Assembly: GCA_000181795.3 (NCBI GenBank)
Contig: CM012954.1
Coordinates: forward strand, 15,767,520-15,790,413
Direction: 5' to 3'
DNA: 22,894 nucleotides
Source of the DNA: Trichinella spiralis
Lineage: Eukaryota > Nematoda > Enoplea > Trichinellida > Trichinellidae
Shown: positions 1 to 11,939 of the stretch, one piece after another
Numbering within the stretch: position 1 is the stretch's first letter
How the letters are laid out: every line of letters begins with the position of its first letter
Notes under the pieces: generated by a model
Databases searched by the model: none
Told to the model about the DNA's origin: nothing
Seen by the model: the letters and a program-made list of their open reading frames with translations, nothing else
Translations under genes and position numbers: made by a program

Positions 1-52
1 AGCGGGGGGGAAGGTTGCTTTTTTTTGTGAATTTTTTTTAAAAAAAAGTTTT

Positions 53-188
53 CGGTTGCGGTGGAGGCCTGCCTTTCGGTCAGCCCGACCGCCCCCGCGC
101 CGCCCCCCGCCCTCCTGCCCCGGGGACCCCCAAGGCATCATCGCCTCCTAGCCCACGTGCTGGCCTCACGATTTTGGCCGAGATGACC
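53..188 (+). repeat. GC-rich inverted repeat, left arm
   Basis: Five blocks reappear in inverted, collinear order in the right arm: 53-62 (CGGTTGCGGT), 64-73 (GAGGCCTGCC), a 40-bp core at 81-120, about 145-165 (CTCCTAG...GTGCTGGCC) and 180-188 (GAGATGACC). The core matches 1767-1806 perfectly. The arm is far more GC-rich than anything else in the window. An 8-bp match (297-304 with 1478-1485) hints that the arms reach further inward. Confidence 0.85.
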
Positions 189-190
189 TT

Positions 191-213
191 GGGTGGATCC
201 ATCTGATCCACCC
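191..213. repeat. Perfect 9-bp hairpin in the left arm region
   Basis: GGGTGGATC (191-199) pairs with GATCCACCC (205-213) across a 5-nt loop. Confidence 0.8.
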
Positions 214-536
214 TCGACGGACCAGATGGCCATTCTGATCCGCCGAAGACGTAGCTTCCGCACCAGATGGCGTGCGTTGCTAGGCAGATGTGAACCGTTA
301 CGCCTACAAAGCCTTGCCGCCTCATGCACATCAAATTGCCGTCACACCTGATACTCAATATTAATGTACTGTCCTGCAGAACCAACTCATGTTTGCATAC
401 TTACCGTATGATTTACAACTCATCATTATTGATTTAATGTATTATGCCTACTTATCTTTTCAAATAAAACTGACTACTGTAAGTTGCTGTTTTTTGCTTG
501 CAATTAAAACCCCCTAATTAACTACTAAATATCCCT

Positions 537-618
537 GCTGAAATATGTAGTTACGAGTGACGTTATTATACCTAATTATAAAATATTATGACCCACTTTT
601 GTGTTTACATTGTATGTT
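537..618 (+). repeat. Direct repeat inside the fold-back element, copy 1
   Basis: It matches 644-724 over about 80 bp with substitutions, sharing ATATGT.GTTACGAGTGA and TTTAC.TTGTAT. The copies are 107 bp apart. Confidence 0.7.
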
Positions 619-643
619 AATCATTAATTAAAAAACTCTCACT

Positions 644-724
644 GCTAAAATATGTTGTTACGAGTGAAGTTGTTTAACCTAATTAGAAATTAAAATACTC
701 AGTGTTGCATTTACGTTGTATTTT
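644..724 (+). repeat. Direct repeat inside the fold-back element, copy 2
   Basis: This is the diverged second copy of 537-618. Together they form a two-unit tandem duplication in the AT-rich middle of the element. Confidence 0.7.
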
Positions 725-1037
725 AAACTTTCTAATTAGCATATTAAAATTAATCTTATATTTATACTTTGTTTTCCTACATGTTACGGATTAATAACAA
801 GTCTATTTATGGAAAATTAATTCCTATTTAAAGAGAGATTAAACTTGTTGCACCTTGTCTAAGCTAATAGTTTATTTAATTTATTCCCAGTTTACTTTTG
901 CCACTGCCTAATTAAAGGAGACCCCGATTAACATTTTATAAGTAAAAAATTTATATTCAAACAATAGCTAATTCATCAATAATAAATAAATATATTATTG
1001 TTAATTTAATGTTTACTATATTTCACCCCTTTTAACT

Positions 1038-1224
1038 GTTTACATTACACTGTTTTAAAGTAGAAATCTACTTTGACATTACATTCTTTAAAGTGAAAAA
1101 CTGCTTTATACTAAAAATGTATTATTACCACTATAAAATTAATGAATAATTAAAACCTTTTATAAGGTGAAATGTAAATGAAAAACTGATAAACTTTTCT
1201 ACTTTAAAACAGTGTAATGTAAAC
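1038..1224. repeat. 26-bp perfect inverted repeat in the AT-rich core
   Basis: The 26-bp arm at 1038-1063 is exactly complementary in reverse to 1199-1224, with 135 bp between. The left arm end also forms a local hairpin, AAAGTAGA-aa-TCTACTTT, at 1057-1074. It could be a small element nested inside the larger inverted repeat. Confidence 0.8.
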
Positions 1225-1694
1225 AAAAACTGAATTTGCTTAATTACTAGATTGATGAACATTATATTTTATTTATCATTTAAGTTCCTAAATGAATGAA
1301 TTAATGTATAAAATGTTAACAAATTTAAACTATTTAGCATGATTATAAGGGGAAACTCTCGATGGAGATTAATTTCAAATATATAATGCCTAAACTGATG
1401 AAAGGTGCAACGCCAAATGAACTAGTTAAAGGTGTGACGGCAAATCTGATGTCAATCATTGGCCAAGTGTCAGAGCCGGCGTAACAATAACACAAACGCA
1501 TAGCGACGCTTACCGTTCCTCTTGGGGGAGTAACGATCACCACTAGATTGGCACTGAAACAGAGTCTCAGCACTACGTCAATTGCGAATTTGCATAACTG
1601 CCTCTAGGACAGATACGTCTTACGAATTCACATAGGTGTTGAAATCCCATTGCACAAGATTTCAAACAACGTCCATTACCACACAAATGGACAG

Positions 1695-1876
1695 GGTCAT
1701 CTCTTTAAAACCGGTCTCTGGCCAGCACGGGACTAGGAGACTCCGCCGAGGGAAGTCCCCGTTAACGGGCAGGAGGGCGGGGGGCGGCGCGGGGGCGGTC
1801 GGGCTGAAAAAAAACCTTGCTTGAGATCCCATTGCTGGGATCCGAGCAAGGCGGCAGGCCTCTGGTACCGCAACCG
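1695..1876 (-). repeat. GC-rich inverted repeat, right arm
   Basis: This is the inverted partner of the left arm, with the 40-bp core at 1767-1806, GGCAGGCCTC at 1853-1862 and ACCGCAACCG at 1867-1876. Between the core and the next block it has 46 nt where the left arm has 7. The extra sequence is mostly a hairpin. Similarity stops at or just after 1876. Confidence 0.85.
1814..1850. repeat. Hairpin inserted in the right arm
   Basis: CCTTGCT pairs with AGCAAGG and GATCCCA pairs with TGGGATC, around a TTGC loop and with a small internal bulge. It accounts for most of the extra length of the right arm. Confidence 0.8.
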
Positions 1877-3434
1877 GGAGAGGAAGAGGTGAGCTTTGAA
1901 AATGTGGACTTTGATCATTTGATACGGTTAGGGTCGCGTCGTGCAGTGTAACCCGTCGAACTCCTGCACACCACCCTATCTCACATTCCTCCTATCCTTG
2001 CACTGCTATTCTCAAACATTTACTTATTCTAATACTCAAACTATAGCAGTGCTACAAACTCACTATGCTCAAAATGTCCTTTGAAATGATCGACAAATTA
2101 TGCAACCATTTCTCTTTCCGCAAATGAACCCTAAACTCAACTCAAAAGGCATGGGACATGAAAACGTTCAAATGCGGAAAGCCACTCAAATTTATTATAA
2201 TAATACTCATGATCTACATCCAATTACTCTAATTAACAAACAATCATGCTCGATAACTTACAGCTCGAGTTTATATAGATTACAGACTCAAGAACTCCTC
2301 AGTGAAGTTTAACTAATTAGCCTAACTCAAAGAATTATACTTACCTAACTTACCCTTGTCTTTGGGATGTCTTCTTTTATCTTCTATTCTTCTGTATCTA
2401 AATGTAGAAGAATTAATTTAATGAAATATTGTATAATAAATAAAAAAACAAAGCCGTTTTTAGTGGTCTTCTTCGTCCGTCATCGCATTGGAAACGCCAT
2501 TGTTCATTCGCCGCACCTCGTTCGCCTACAATCATTTGAAATGAATTTCTAGAGCAAGTAATAGTAGCCTCAGGAAAATTTGCATAAAGTTCATTTCCAA
2601 TGATTAACAAGTATGAAACGTATTTCATTTCGTTGAACAAACATTATTCAGGTCACGCATAAGCTCAAAAGCAAACAAATTGAAATTGCATGCTAATTTT
2701 AGTAGAATCTGCACCACGCCTTTGTTTGAAAAGATAACATTTTCTATATCTAAGAACATGCCATATTCAATATTGGATGCAGAAACAGATTGAGCAAATA
2801 TGATTCAACGCTGCTATTAGTCTACAAAGTCAATATGCCTTATGAATGGCTAATATGAAGGCAATTTTCAAACGGCCCCTATTTGCATAAATGTCATACA
2901 CTGCGCACTCAACGTTAAAAGCCGGCTTAAGTAAGTTGAATATGCTACACAATGATGAATTAGAACATAATATCAACATAATACAAACAATGGGTGTGCA
3001 ACCTGCGCCCATTGTTTGCGTTGGTTGCCCCCTCTGACACGCAAGTGTAGCTGGATGAAAATGTTGGTTTATCTAATGTCCTAATGATGTGAAATTTCAT
3101 AAAGGACATGAAGTGATAATAAAATTAAATAATTTCTGTATAACAACGGTTTTATTCTGTCTTGCATAATAGAAAACACTGAGCGCTTAGTCATATTTAT
3201 AACCTGCTTAATTCAGAATGCAATTGAATGCCATAATAAGCAAGTGAAAATTAAAAAATTTGTTCAAGAATTAGAACTTTCAACTATATGGAATTCAGAA
3301 TTCCGCTTTAGAAGTATTTTAAGTTTTACGCATCTTCAGATTGAAGAATGCTTCGATACTTAGATATATATGCATTCATAGCAAAGCATCAGGAAAATAG
3401 GTTTCAGTATTAAATTTTCTACTGAATGTGGCTT
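1877..3434. other. Gene-free stretch
   Basis: No convincing coding region. A 61-codon ATG-started frame at 2367-2552 (plus) crosses a locally GC-richer patch (about 2455-2545) but resembles nothing I know and shows no splice context. Confidence 0.5.
1941..1969. repeat. Short inverted repeat beside the right arm
   Basis: GTGCAG (1941-1946) pairs with CTGCAC (1964-1969). A second perfect pair, GCACTGCTAT (2000-2009) with ATAGCAGTGC (2043-2052), follows just downstream. Neither fits a tRNA or another RNA family I recognise. Confidence 0.5.
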
Positions 3435-3625
3435 TTTTTACTTGCACCTTGGTTGCGCACCGCCACCGTTAATCGAACATAATTGAAATAAAATAATAAC
3501 TATATTACTATGGATACAATTTTCGCTTTTTTCTAATTTGTACATTATTTAGTAACCTTCTTATCAGTTATTTGGCAATTTCAATAATGCATATTACTGT
3601 ATTTTCAATTATATTTCTATGGTTT
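3435..3625 (+). repeat. R3 repeat, copy 1
   Basis: It aligns collinearly by eye with about 13215-13400, including TGGATACA, TTTGGCAAT and GCATATTAC.GTATTTT.AATTATA. Identity is roughly two thirds; ends are approximate. Confidence 0.5.
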
Positions 3626-5592
3626 CATTTTGTGATGCATACTTAATATTATAATTTTTTTAATTTCCTCATTTTATCATCCATGCTTTGCACTCTGTAC
3701 TCATGTAAAATAAAACTTGCAGTTGGAATTGCGCCATTAATGTGAAATAAGATTTGTATTTATTTCACTGACAGCACTGAAGCTGTAGTAAAGCCAAGCC
3801 GGTTGACATCAGATTAATACCTGCAGATTCGCATATGCTATTAATTTATTGCTTTGTGGTTCAAGCCTAAATTCCAGATATATTTTACTCCCGCTCGTGT
3901 TTTTTGCTTTTTGTGCTTGTTTGCGCACAATTATACGTCCGATGACTTCCTACAATGCTTCACATTCCCGCATCAGCCAAACAAAAAGGTCAAACTGATT
4001 AGGAGATACAATTTTCCAGCAGCCGCCACAAATGCACTTTTCTTCCACGGCTATCCTATTTTGCACCTATCTTTGCAACAAACTCTGCCTACTTTATCAT
4101 ATGCATATTTCCACGTTCCACGTTTTCCATGCTATCACTATTACCCGTTTTATTCCTCCATTTTGACTGTCTAATTTAGTCCCACAATCTTCTAGAATTC
4201 ACTTTGTCACAACATCGTAATAAATCAGTGTGAGAGTCCTGGAGTATTTTTTAAAGCAGCAAGGTTAAAGGAAGCATTTTGCTATGAACCGCCAACAAAA
4301 TAACAAAACTCCATCGACATACTGCAACTTGTAAGTGCTGTGCTTTAGAGGCAGCGCTGCTGTCTTTCCACTCATTAATATGCTTCAAAGTCTCTACTAA
4401 TGGTCGGTATTAATTGCCCGTTTCGTTCCTCAATGCGTGTCAAGGTGGCTAGAGTTTTGTTGCATAAACCAATCTTCCGGTAATCAGCTTCTTGATGAAA
4501 GTTTTAAGCGCTTTAGTTCTTTTGAAGGACTTCTTGCAAAACAAACCGACCTCTCGAATCACTCCTAAGCAGTTGCAAATGGCTTGAAATTCGAAGAATT
4601 AGTAATGGTCAAACTCAAGCAGTGACTTTTTGTACGCCTCTTTAGTATCTTCAACTACTGAGATCAAATGGCAGGATTATACCAGAAACCAAACGCTGCA
4701 TAATTACGAGCACATTCGTTGCAGTGTTGCTATTTGTCCATAGTAGTTAATCAGTGCATTTTTCTGTGAGAATGAATACGTAAATACGACTGGCTTGTTT
4801 AGAAGATATCTATATCTTGTACTGTCATCAACCGCAGAAATGAGGCTACTGTAAGGATGATAGTGAACGACAGATTATCTGTTATTTCTGATGAGCACTT
4901 CTGTGATACGTTGTCAATAAAAGTGGCTTTTTGCATAAGTAAGAGTGGCATAAAATTTTCCAAATGGGGAAGAGGCCGCTCAAGTCGTTCCCCGTACAAA
5001 CGCTACTGTATACAAACCATTATTTATTAGCAGGGGAGTAGTCACTCTTAATTATTCACCTTGAAAGTTATTTATTAGTATAAATTTTCAAAATTTCAAA
5101 ATGAGTGAAATACAGTTAAAACAATGTCTTCTACTTGATTCTTGTCATTCTTCCTCTGTCAGATCAATGCATGCATCTCCAACACTCCCAACTCTGAAAA
5201 TGTGATTAGTAATGCACTGTTATTTGTCTTCAATTACTTTTCATAACATGGCTGTTGCATATCTGTTCACCTGATAATATTCATGTAAATGGCATAACAC
5301 ATAACCATATAATTATTGTATCACTTACTTCCTTTCAAGATGGAGATGAATTTAAGCATGTAAGAATTGTGAATGGCTTTCTTTTGAAGGTTCCAGTAGT
5401 GGCTATATTAATGTGGTGCTTGTGTGTCTGCAGCTGCTATAAGAAACAGAAGTAATATAAGGATAGCAATATTTCAATGGTCGTAATAAAAGCGGAAAAA
5501 TAAATTTATTAGTATATTAGGCAAATAAGGCATACAATATCTGCACATTGTCGAATATCACTTATCACTTAATTATAGATACATACAAGAGT
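3626..5592. other. Gene-free stretch
   Basis: I see no gene, RNA gene or clear repeat. The longest open frame (3854-4174, plus) begins with TTG and has no family resemblance. Confidence 0.5.
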
Positions 5593-5740
5593 GTGATTAC
5601 ATTTGCGCACCTCTTGTTATAGTGAGAAACTAAATAATTGACCACGAAGGTGATATTCTGAAATATAGCATGATGGTATGTAAAGTTGCCTTCAGGAAAA
5701 CAACCTAAGTTTTGATGAGTAAGAGCGTAATAGCATAAAT
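5593..5740 (+). repeat. R1 repeat, copy 1 (fragment)
   Basis: It shares the order of short blocks seen in the other R1 copies: AACTAAATAA.TGACC, GATATTCTGAAAT, then GAGCGTAATAG. This is the weakest of the four copies. Confidence 0.35.
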
Positions 5741-6429
5741 TAAAAGTGTACTTTTATTAATTGTTGTTGTTATAATGAACATTCTTTTGCTTGAAGGCAT
5801 CAAGGTGATGAACAATGCAAATAGTATGAAAATTTATTTCATCAAGCCCAATTAGTATATTAGAATTAATGGTTCAAGTGGTATATTAGTATATTCAATA
5901 AAATGTGAAAAAAATTGAAATTGTTAATTGTGATACTGCACACCATGCATAATATTTTATGTTACCATCATATATTTAGGCGGATAATAAATAACTTTAA
6001 AAGAAAAGAGGAAGAACTAGTTGAGTAAATCATTGCTTAAATGTTGCACGGTACGCTATGATAAAATAAATTCAATGAAGTAAAAACGTTGAAGTTCGAC
6101 GATACAGAAGAAGCATCAGTTATGTTGGAAATCAGAGAAAGGGGTCCACGAGTTACGTGACCATTATTAATACGGTGATGAGGTCTCAGTAACTTACCAT
6201 AGGAAAGCAGATGAGCTGGCTAGTTCATCTACAGAGGCTGCACAGAATTACTGATACAGGTACATTGGATACGCTATTGGTAAAAATGATGAATAATGGA
6301 TTGGGCAGTGGCAGGATTCACCAATTATTCAGCAAGTTTCTCATGGATTCTTTAGTACATTCATATTGCACCATATTGTTCACCCACAAATTGTGATTAA
6401 CAGATTGTTTGATGTCATCCATATATGAA

Positions 6430-6785
6430 CAGAACAGAAGCTCAGTAATAAAGCATCAGTTACTTTAAAACTGAAGATGGTATTGAGGAGAAGAGCTCAA
6501 CGCGCTTCTTGACTGCTGCTCTACACACTGATTAACTAAATAACTATAAGGATGACATTCTTCAAATTGGTTCAGGGTAAAGTCGAAGAAATTAGAACAG
6601 TTAGTTTTCCCTAGGTTAAGTCAACGCACTTTTAATTCTAATAGTGGAATGACATCATCACAATCGAAAATAAAAAACTAATTATAAAACTTATTACGTT
6701 TGTATTCAACCTTCGTGTAATATCATACAATGCAGATGAATTTACTTTTGAGTGTTGATTCGAACGCCTGTTGATCTTTATGAAT
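6430..6785 (+). repeat. R1 repeat, copy 2
   Basis: It shares CGCGCTTCTTGAC (6501-6513) exactly with copy 3 (9302-9314), followed in both by AATAACTAT.A.GATGACATT. Similarity continues, with gaps, to TTGATCTT near 6775. Confidence 0.5.
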
Positions 6786-6905
6786 GTAAACAAAGGAAAA
6801 TCAGATTGAACAAACATGTAAAATATTGCACCAAGCTACTGCTACCAAGCTATAAGGCAATGAATGTACTACATATTTGGGAAAGCTTTGATGAAAAATA
6901 ATCAC

Positions 6906-7046
6906 CCAATCATTGAACAGAGTTAAGTAGCTAATCAAATATGACTAGTCACTCGTCCAATTGCTGATCAAAACTGAGTAACTAATAAAATTGCACATTT
7001 CATAAGCCAATTACTGACGAACACCGTACAACCTATCAACGAACAG
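6906..7046 (+). repeat. Degenerate ~50-bp tandem repeat, each unit starting CCAAT
   Basis: Three units (6906-6956, 6957-7006, 7007-7046) begin CCAATCATTGA, CCAATTGCTGA and CCAATTACTGA, with a partial fourth from 7047 (CCAATCAC). The units continue with related GAGTAA.TAAT-like sequence. Confidence 0.65.
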
Positions 7047-7372
7047 CCAATCACAAAATTGAGGGAAAATTTTTGCAAGCCAACTATAAAAAAAAACAAG
7101 TTTGATGCCGAAATCAACCTTTTAATAAACCTATACTATATAAGGAACCAGTAAAGGATGAAAATGTCGCTGAAATTGCAATAAAAGTGAATTAATACAA
7201 CTGAAATCAGTGATTCAAACAACTCTATGCATAAGTGATCAATGAAATCATTTCTAATGATCGTATAAATTTCTGAATTGCTAAATTTAATTCAAAAATA
7301 GCATATCAAACAAAAAAAAGCATTAAGTTTCATAAATAAATGAAATGAAAGCTCAAAAATGTGCATTGTTCA

Positions 7373-7393
7373 CCCGGGTCAAAATCGACCGGG
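7373..7393. repeat. GC-rich imperfect hairpin
   Basis: CCCGGGTC and GACCGGG pair with a one-base bulge around AAAATC. It is an isolated GC-rich motif in AT-rich DNA about 60 bp before the first R2 copy, and could be the worn end of an element. Confidence 0.4.
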
Positions 7394-7435
7394 CTTTGGT
7401 CAGCGGAGAGACAAAAAATACTTTGCTCATCCGAA

Positions 7436-7760
7436 GGTTAAGATAAGTGCAATTCGCTAACTTTAGAGGCCATTTATTCCACAACTATCAGACAGTTTCC
7501 GCTGAAACTCAACATAACACTATCATTCGTCATTGTAAACATCTAACATTCAAAAAAAGTATAAATTGTAGCTAAAACTTTTTGGACATTTTTCGCAAAA
7601 CAGCGATGGCAAAAAATGCAGTATTAGTGGGAATAAAAAAACAGAAATAAAATAAGCAGAATAAATGAATATGCAAGAAAAATAATTTTACGAAAATTTA
7701 CGGGAAAGGTTTAAAGAATTGAGCGAAGAGAAGTTATTCTTCAAATAAGATTTGTTCCTG
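7436..7760 (+). repeat. R2 repeat, copy 1
   Basis: It aligns over about 325 bp with 8695-9020 at roughly three quarters identity by eye. Exact shared stretches include TTTAGAGGCCATTTATTCCA (7462-7481 here, 8718-8737 there) and ATTTTTCGCAAAACAGC. Confidence 0.8.
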
Positions 7761-8694
7761 ACTTCTTTTTATCGCCTACAGCATCGTTAAACTAAAAATT
7801 TTTTAAACGTATTTCCTTTGATTAATTGCGCTTCAAAAGCGATAATTAGTCAAACTGAAGAGGTGGGAACACAAATTTATTGCAATATTAGATTTATTTT
7901 TTTCACAACCGTTAAACTTTGAAACCAGTTGTTTTATCAAATTTCTCAAAAAATAACCGATTGCATATTATTCAGAATTTATGATCTATTATCCCACACA
8001 GTGTTGCTTTCAATTATCACAAGTGCAGGGAATACTTTGCTGCACTTTTCAAGCAACATTTCATTACATTTACTGAACATTAAAGTGAATATCTCAAACG
8101 TTTGGGAAAAGTACCATGAATGCAGACTATTAGTTGTGATGAATTCTTAATTTATTTACGTTTATTAGAATTTTATCGCAAACTCCGACATTAAAAGCAC
8201 ATTTTCACATGTGGCATAAAACAACAGCTGAAAAGCGAAATAGAATTCAAAAAAGGACATGTTTGATATCAGTAAGAAGCTAATTGAATAATACAAATGA
8301 TGAACTACATGTCAGTAAATGAAATGATAATTTTTTGAACAAATATACGCATGCAAGGCGTACGTTATGACATTCAGGTATTAATCCTTGTTGAAGGAAA
8401 ATAATGTTGAAAATTCATTTCAATCAAGCATTCTAAAAAGATAAAATAATAGAAAATAATTAAATTGAACGATTTATTTCCATTTCAGCATGTTCTGAAA
8501 CAGCTTACAAAAAATAAATCAAAACAGACTGAAAATGACGGAAAAATGGATTGCTCAAACAAGTAAAAAATTGTACAAGGCAGCTCAGTATGAATGTATA
8601 GCTTACCCAAATGTCAGAAATGTTACGTTCCCTAACAATCACACATCCAAGTTCCATTTCGAGGAAGTTACCGATGGGCAACTTTACCAGGTTT

Positions 8695-9020
8695 TAAGTT
8701 AGGCGCAATGCGCAAAATTTAGAGGCCATTTATTCCAAAACTGCTGGACAGTTTCTGCTACAATTCTCCGCAACATCATCATTTATCATTGTGAACAACC
8801 ACTATTCAAAAAAAAGTAGAAATTTCGGCAAAACATTTTTGGCTATTTTTCGCAAAACAGCAATGACTTCAAAATGGGATATTGGCGGGAATGAAAGAAA
8901 AAGAAATATAATATAACTAATATACAGATATGCAAGGAAAATGATTTTGGGAAGATTTACCTCAAATGTTTAATAAATTGAGCGAATAACGTTTCTTGTT
9001 TAAATAAATGTTGTTCCTAT
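8695..9020 (+). repeat. R2 repeat, copy 2
   Basis: Direct, diverged copy of 7436-7760. It is followed within about 130 bp by R1 copy 3, so R2 and R1 may be parts of one larger duplicated unit. Confidence 0.8.
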
Positions 9021-9149
9021 AATTAATAATAATATTTCTTGCATAAACCCCATTTTCTGAAATGAGATTTCAACTAATTTCCTACATAGTGCAACGAGGC
9101 GTTCATATATATGGATAGTTCATTGTATAAAAATTATTATATATACGGC

Positions 9150-9620
9150 AGTGAAGCTGATCTGAAGGTTAGTCACCGAAATTGAAATTCATTAATTTGC
9201 AACTATCATATTGTCTGTAGTGACACATACAATGAACGTTAGTACAATAGTAAAACTGATTTACCACTTAACTATTGATGATATCGAAGAGGAAACTGTA
9301 TCGCGCTTCTTGACCGGTGTTTTTCACACAGATTACTATGAAGACTATGAATAACTATGAAGATGACATTTTGAAAAGTAGGTCAAGTTTAAGGAATTAA
9401 AATAATATGATCTTGCCTTTGGTGATGTAAATTCATTTTTGATCAGTTTAAGCGTAATGGTAAAGTTATGGAAAGTAATGAAACGTTATGGCAAAGTTTA
9501 CTAATTGTTAAAAGTTATTATGATTTCATTGAAGTTTAATAATGTATTGTATGTAGAAAGTAGAGCAATTTTCCTTTGAGTCATGAATGCTCATTAGAAA
9601 CTTCTTGATCTTCGTTAATC
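9150..9620 (+). repeat. R1 repeat, copy 3
   Basis: This is the longest copy. It shares an identical 18-mer, AGCTGATCTGAAGGTTAG (9155-9172), with copy 4 (10703-10720) and the CGCGCTTCTTGAC block with copy 2. It directly follows the second R2 copy. No open frame is conserved across the copies. Confidence 0.6.
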
Positions 9621-10696
9621 AAAATACCTTTCCATTTTTGTTGTGTTATTGTAATTTAAATGAATGTTTATGCATAACTAACTGCTTATGGATTTGTTAG
9701 TAATTTTGATTCAAGCTGAATTGCCGCCTTTTAATGAATAGCACTTGCTCATCTGATTATCAGTCACAGCTGAACTCTGAATATGCTATTGATCTGAAAT
9801 GTTGCAAGGTTATTTTACTGCAAATTAGCAAGCACATAATAAAAAGATTTTTCCCCAAAACTGATCTATTTAAAATGCATTCAAAAATAGAGTACCCAAC
9901 TGTTATCCTTGTCGCTACAGCTGAGTCGTTCAGAAAAGCAGTGCACATTAAATAATCAATAATTCATAAATAACTTTGAAAATACGTTTCAATAAGTTTA
10001 AACAACTAATGATGATACAGAATATATGCGTGAAAATTACGTGCAAAGTAGATTGATTATTTTGTTATTATTCTGTAAAACAGAACTTTCTATTTTCCCG
10101 GCAATTGAATTGTCCCTGAAATTACATTTTTCATACAGCATTCAATGCTTCATCATTAGCCGTATCTTCGTAGTGCAGACTGATTTGCATACAAATTTCA
10201 TAAAGTGAAAATTTGTATATTTCTTACAATCATGCAAATAAATCAACCACATTTTTGTCGTTAGTATTTCTTTCTGATGGCGCATTTGTTCAGATATTGT
10301 TCATGTGGATGGCAAAGAAGCTATTTGAATTCAGATAATAAAGATGGAAATATTTGAAAGAGTTTGATAAGCGTGTATGGCAGATAATTTTAATAAATAG
10401 AAATTTTCTCACTAAAAATTCTTTCTAATAATATTGCTGCTGATCTGTTTATGCATTACAGCAATTCTGACAATTTTGAAAACTTTTATTTAAGCAATTT
10501 CATTGAATAATAATTAATAACGGTTTACAAATACCATATATTCAAAATGATCAGTTTTGATAACAAAGTTGAAACAATGTTGCTGTTTGAAATGCTTTTA
10601 CAAATCTCAAGATTGCTAAATTGGAGTTTTAGCAAATTTCTCAGCAACCAAAATGAAATATATATCAATATGATACGCAATTTCCCATCGAAGCAT

Positions 10697-11170
10697 CGAC
10701 TGAGCTGATCTGAAGGTTAGCTAAAGGAAATGAAATAAATATATGTTAGTTGTCCACAGACATATAGCTGAAGTCCTGCAAACATACTATGCTTGCACAG
10801 AACGTTAGCTCAGCTATAAAAAAAGAAATTACCTTCAATGATCGATGATATTAAAGAGTAGAATTGAACGCGTTGCTTGTCTAGTGATCATCACATTGAT
10901 CTACTGAACAGCTAACTGACCATGAAACGAACATTCTGAAATGTTGCATTAGAAAGAGTAAGTGAATTACGCAAACAGCACATCTTGGTAGAATTATCAA
11001 TTGGCAAACATTATCTTTGGTAGAATTAACAACATCCTGATCTGTAACAGCGTAATGTTTTTTAAATGTCTAATGAACAGCTTGGACTTTATAATTATTC
11101 CGGACCGTTTTCCACATGTCCATCTATTATTGTTCGACTCTTAATTCGCAATGCAGATCTAAAAAAATTC
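10697..11170 (+). repeat. R1 repeat, copy 4
   Basis: Aligns with copy 3 at an offset of about 1.55 kb (AGCTGATCTGAAGGTTAG, AACGTTAG, GATGATAT.., ACATTCTGAAA, GCGTAATG). Heavily diverged, with gaps. Confidence 0.55.
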
Positions 11171-11939
11171 AAATAAATCTTATGCAGTGATGCATTAATT
11201 ACAGAGAAATTCCTTTTCATCGCAGTTTCTCTTTTTTTAAACTTCTTGAATTATTTAAATTGAACATAATTTGAACTGCAGGTTAGGCAAATGCCGACAA
11301 GAAATGACGTAAAATATGTTTTTTAATATAATCAAATAAAACGCTTTAAGTAAATGAAAAATATCTTTATTATTTTAACGTGTTATTTTCCTACTTTATT
11401 ATTATTAATGTTATTGAAAAGAATAATTTGAAAGCATATCAAAACTGTATGCTTTTAATGAAGCGCAAGTAACATTGGTATAAATTTAAAAGATGTTTTT
11501 CGAAAATTTAATGCTGAAATTTTTTAATTGAAAAATTATAAATAAGAAGTCAAATTAATCATTTCCTGATACCTTCGTGAGATAAATAAATCTACAATTA
11601 AAATCTTCCACTGACTAACTAATGTCATTGATCTTATTTGTGTGTCTTTGTTAATATGTTTTACATTTGCACTGTTTGTGAGCTGCTTTAATCTGATCAG
11701 GAGAATGTCAAAATGTTTCCTTTTTTAAATATTTATGCCTGTAGTTTATTAATTAATTTAATTAATCAAAATTAATTTTTAACGCTGCTTAATTAATTTG
11801 CTGCATTAATTGTTTGAGTATTCTCAATTTTTTGATATTTCAAAATCATGTTGAAGTTGTCCGTATTTATTGTAGCGTTAGACGTAATAAAAGTTTGAAA
11901 TATTGGATTATCTGCATTCATACAGTGTCAATTGATGTT
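11171..11939. other. Gene-free, very AT-rich stretch
   Basis: It contains TTAATTAA-rich low-complexity sequence near 11750-11800 and no recognisable gene or RNA. Confidence 0.5.

Larger units (their letters stand above)
53..1876. mobile_element. Candidate fold-back or non-autonomous DNA element
   Basis: Long GC-rich inverted arms enclose about 1.5 kb of mostly AT-rich DNA with its own internal direct and inverted repeats and no coding capacity. This is the layout of a non-autonomous DNA transposon with long terminal inverted repeats. I cannot see target-site duplications: the left edge lies next to the window start and is flanked by A/T runs. A plain inverted duplication is the alternative, and no transposase family can be assigned. 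Confidence 0.45.

Noticed and set aside
80-385. Minus-strand open frames over the GC-rich left arm
   Set aside because: They start with TTG, follow the GC-rich repeat arm and give low-complexity Gly/Arg-rich peptides. Composition explains them.
3854-4174. 106-codon plus-strand open frame
   Set aside because: It begins with TTG, has no family resemblance and shows no splice or promoter context.
6750-6775. GATTCGAAC, resembling a tRNA B box on the minus strand
   Set aside because: The flanking bases do not form a T stem, and no acceptor stem or A box lies at the right distance.
6906-7046. Spaced repeats as a possible CRISPR array
   Set aside because: The shared parts are short and degenerate, there is no constant repeat with unique spacers, and the genome is animal.
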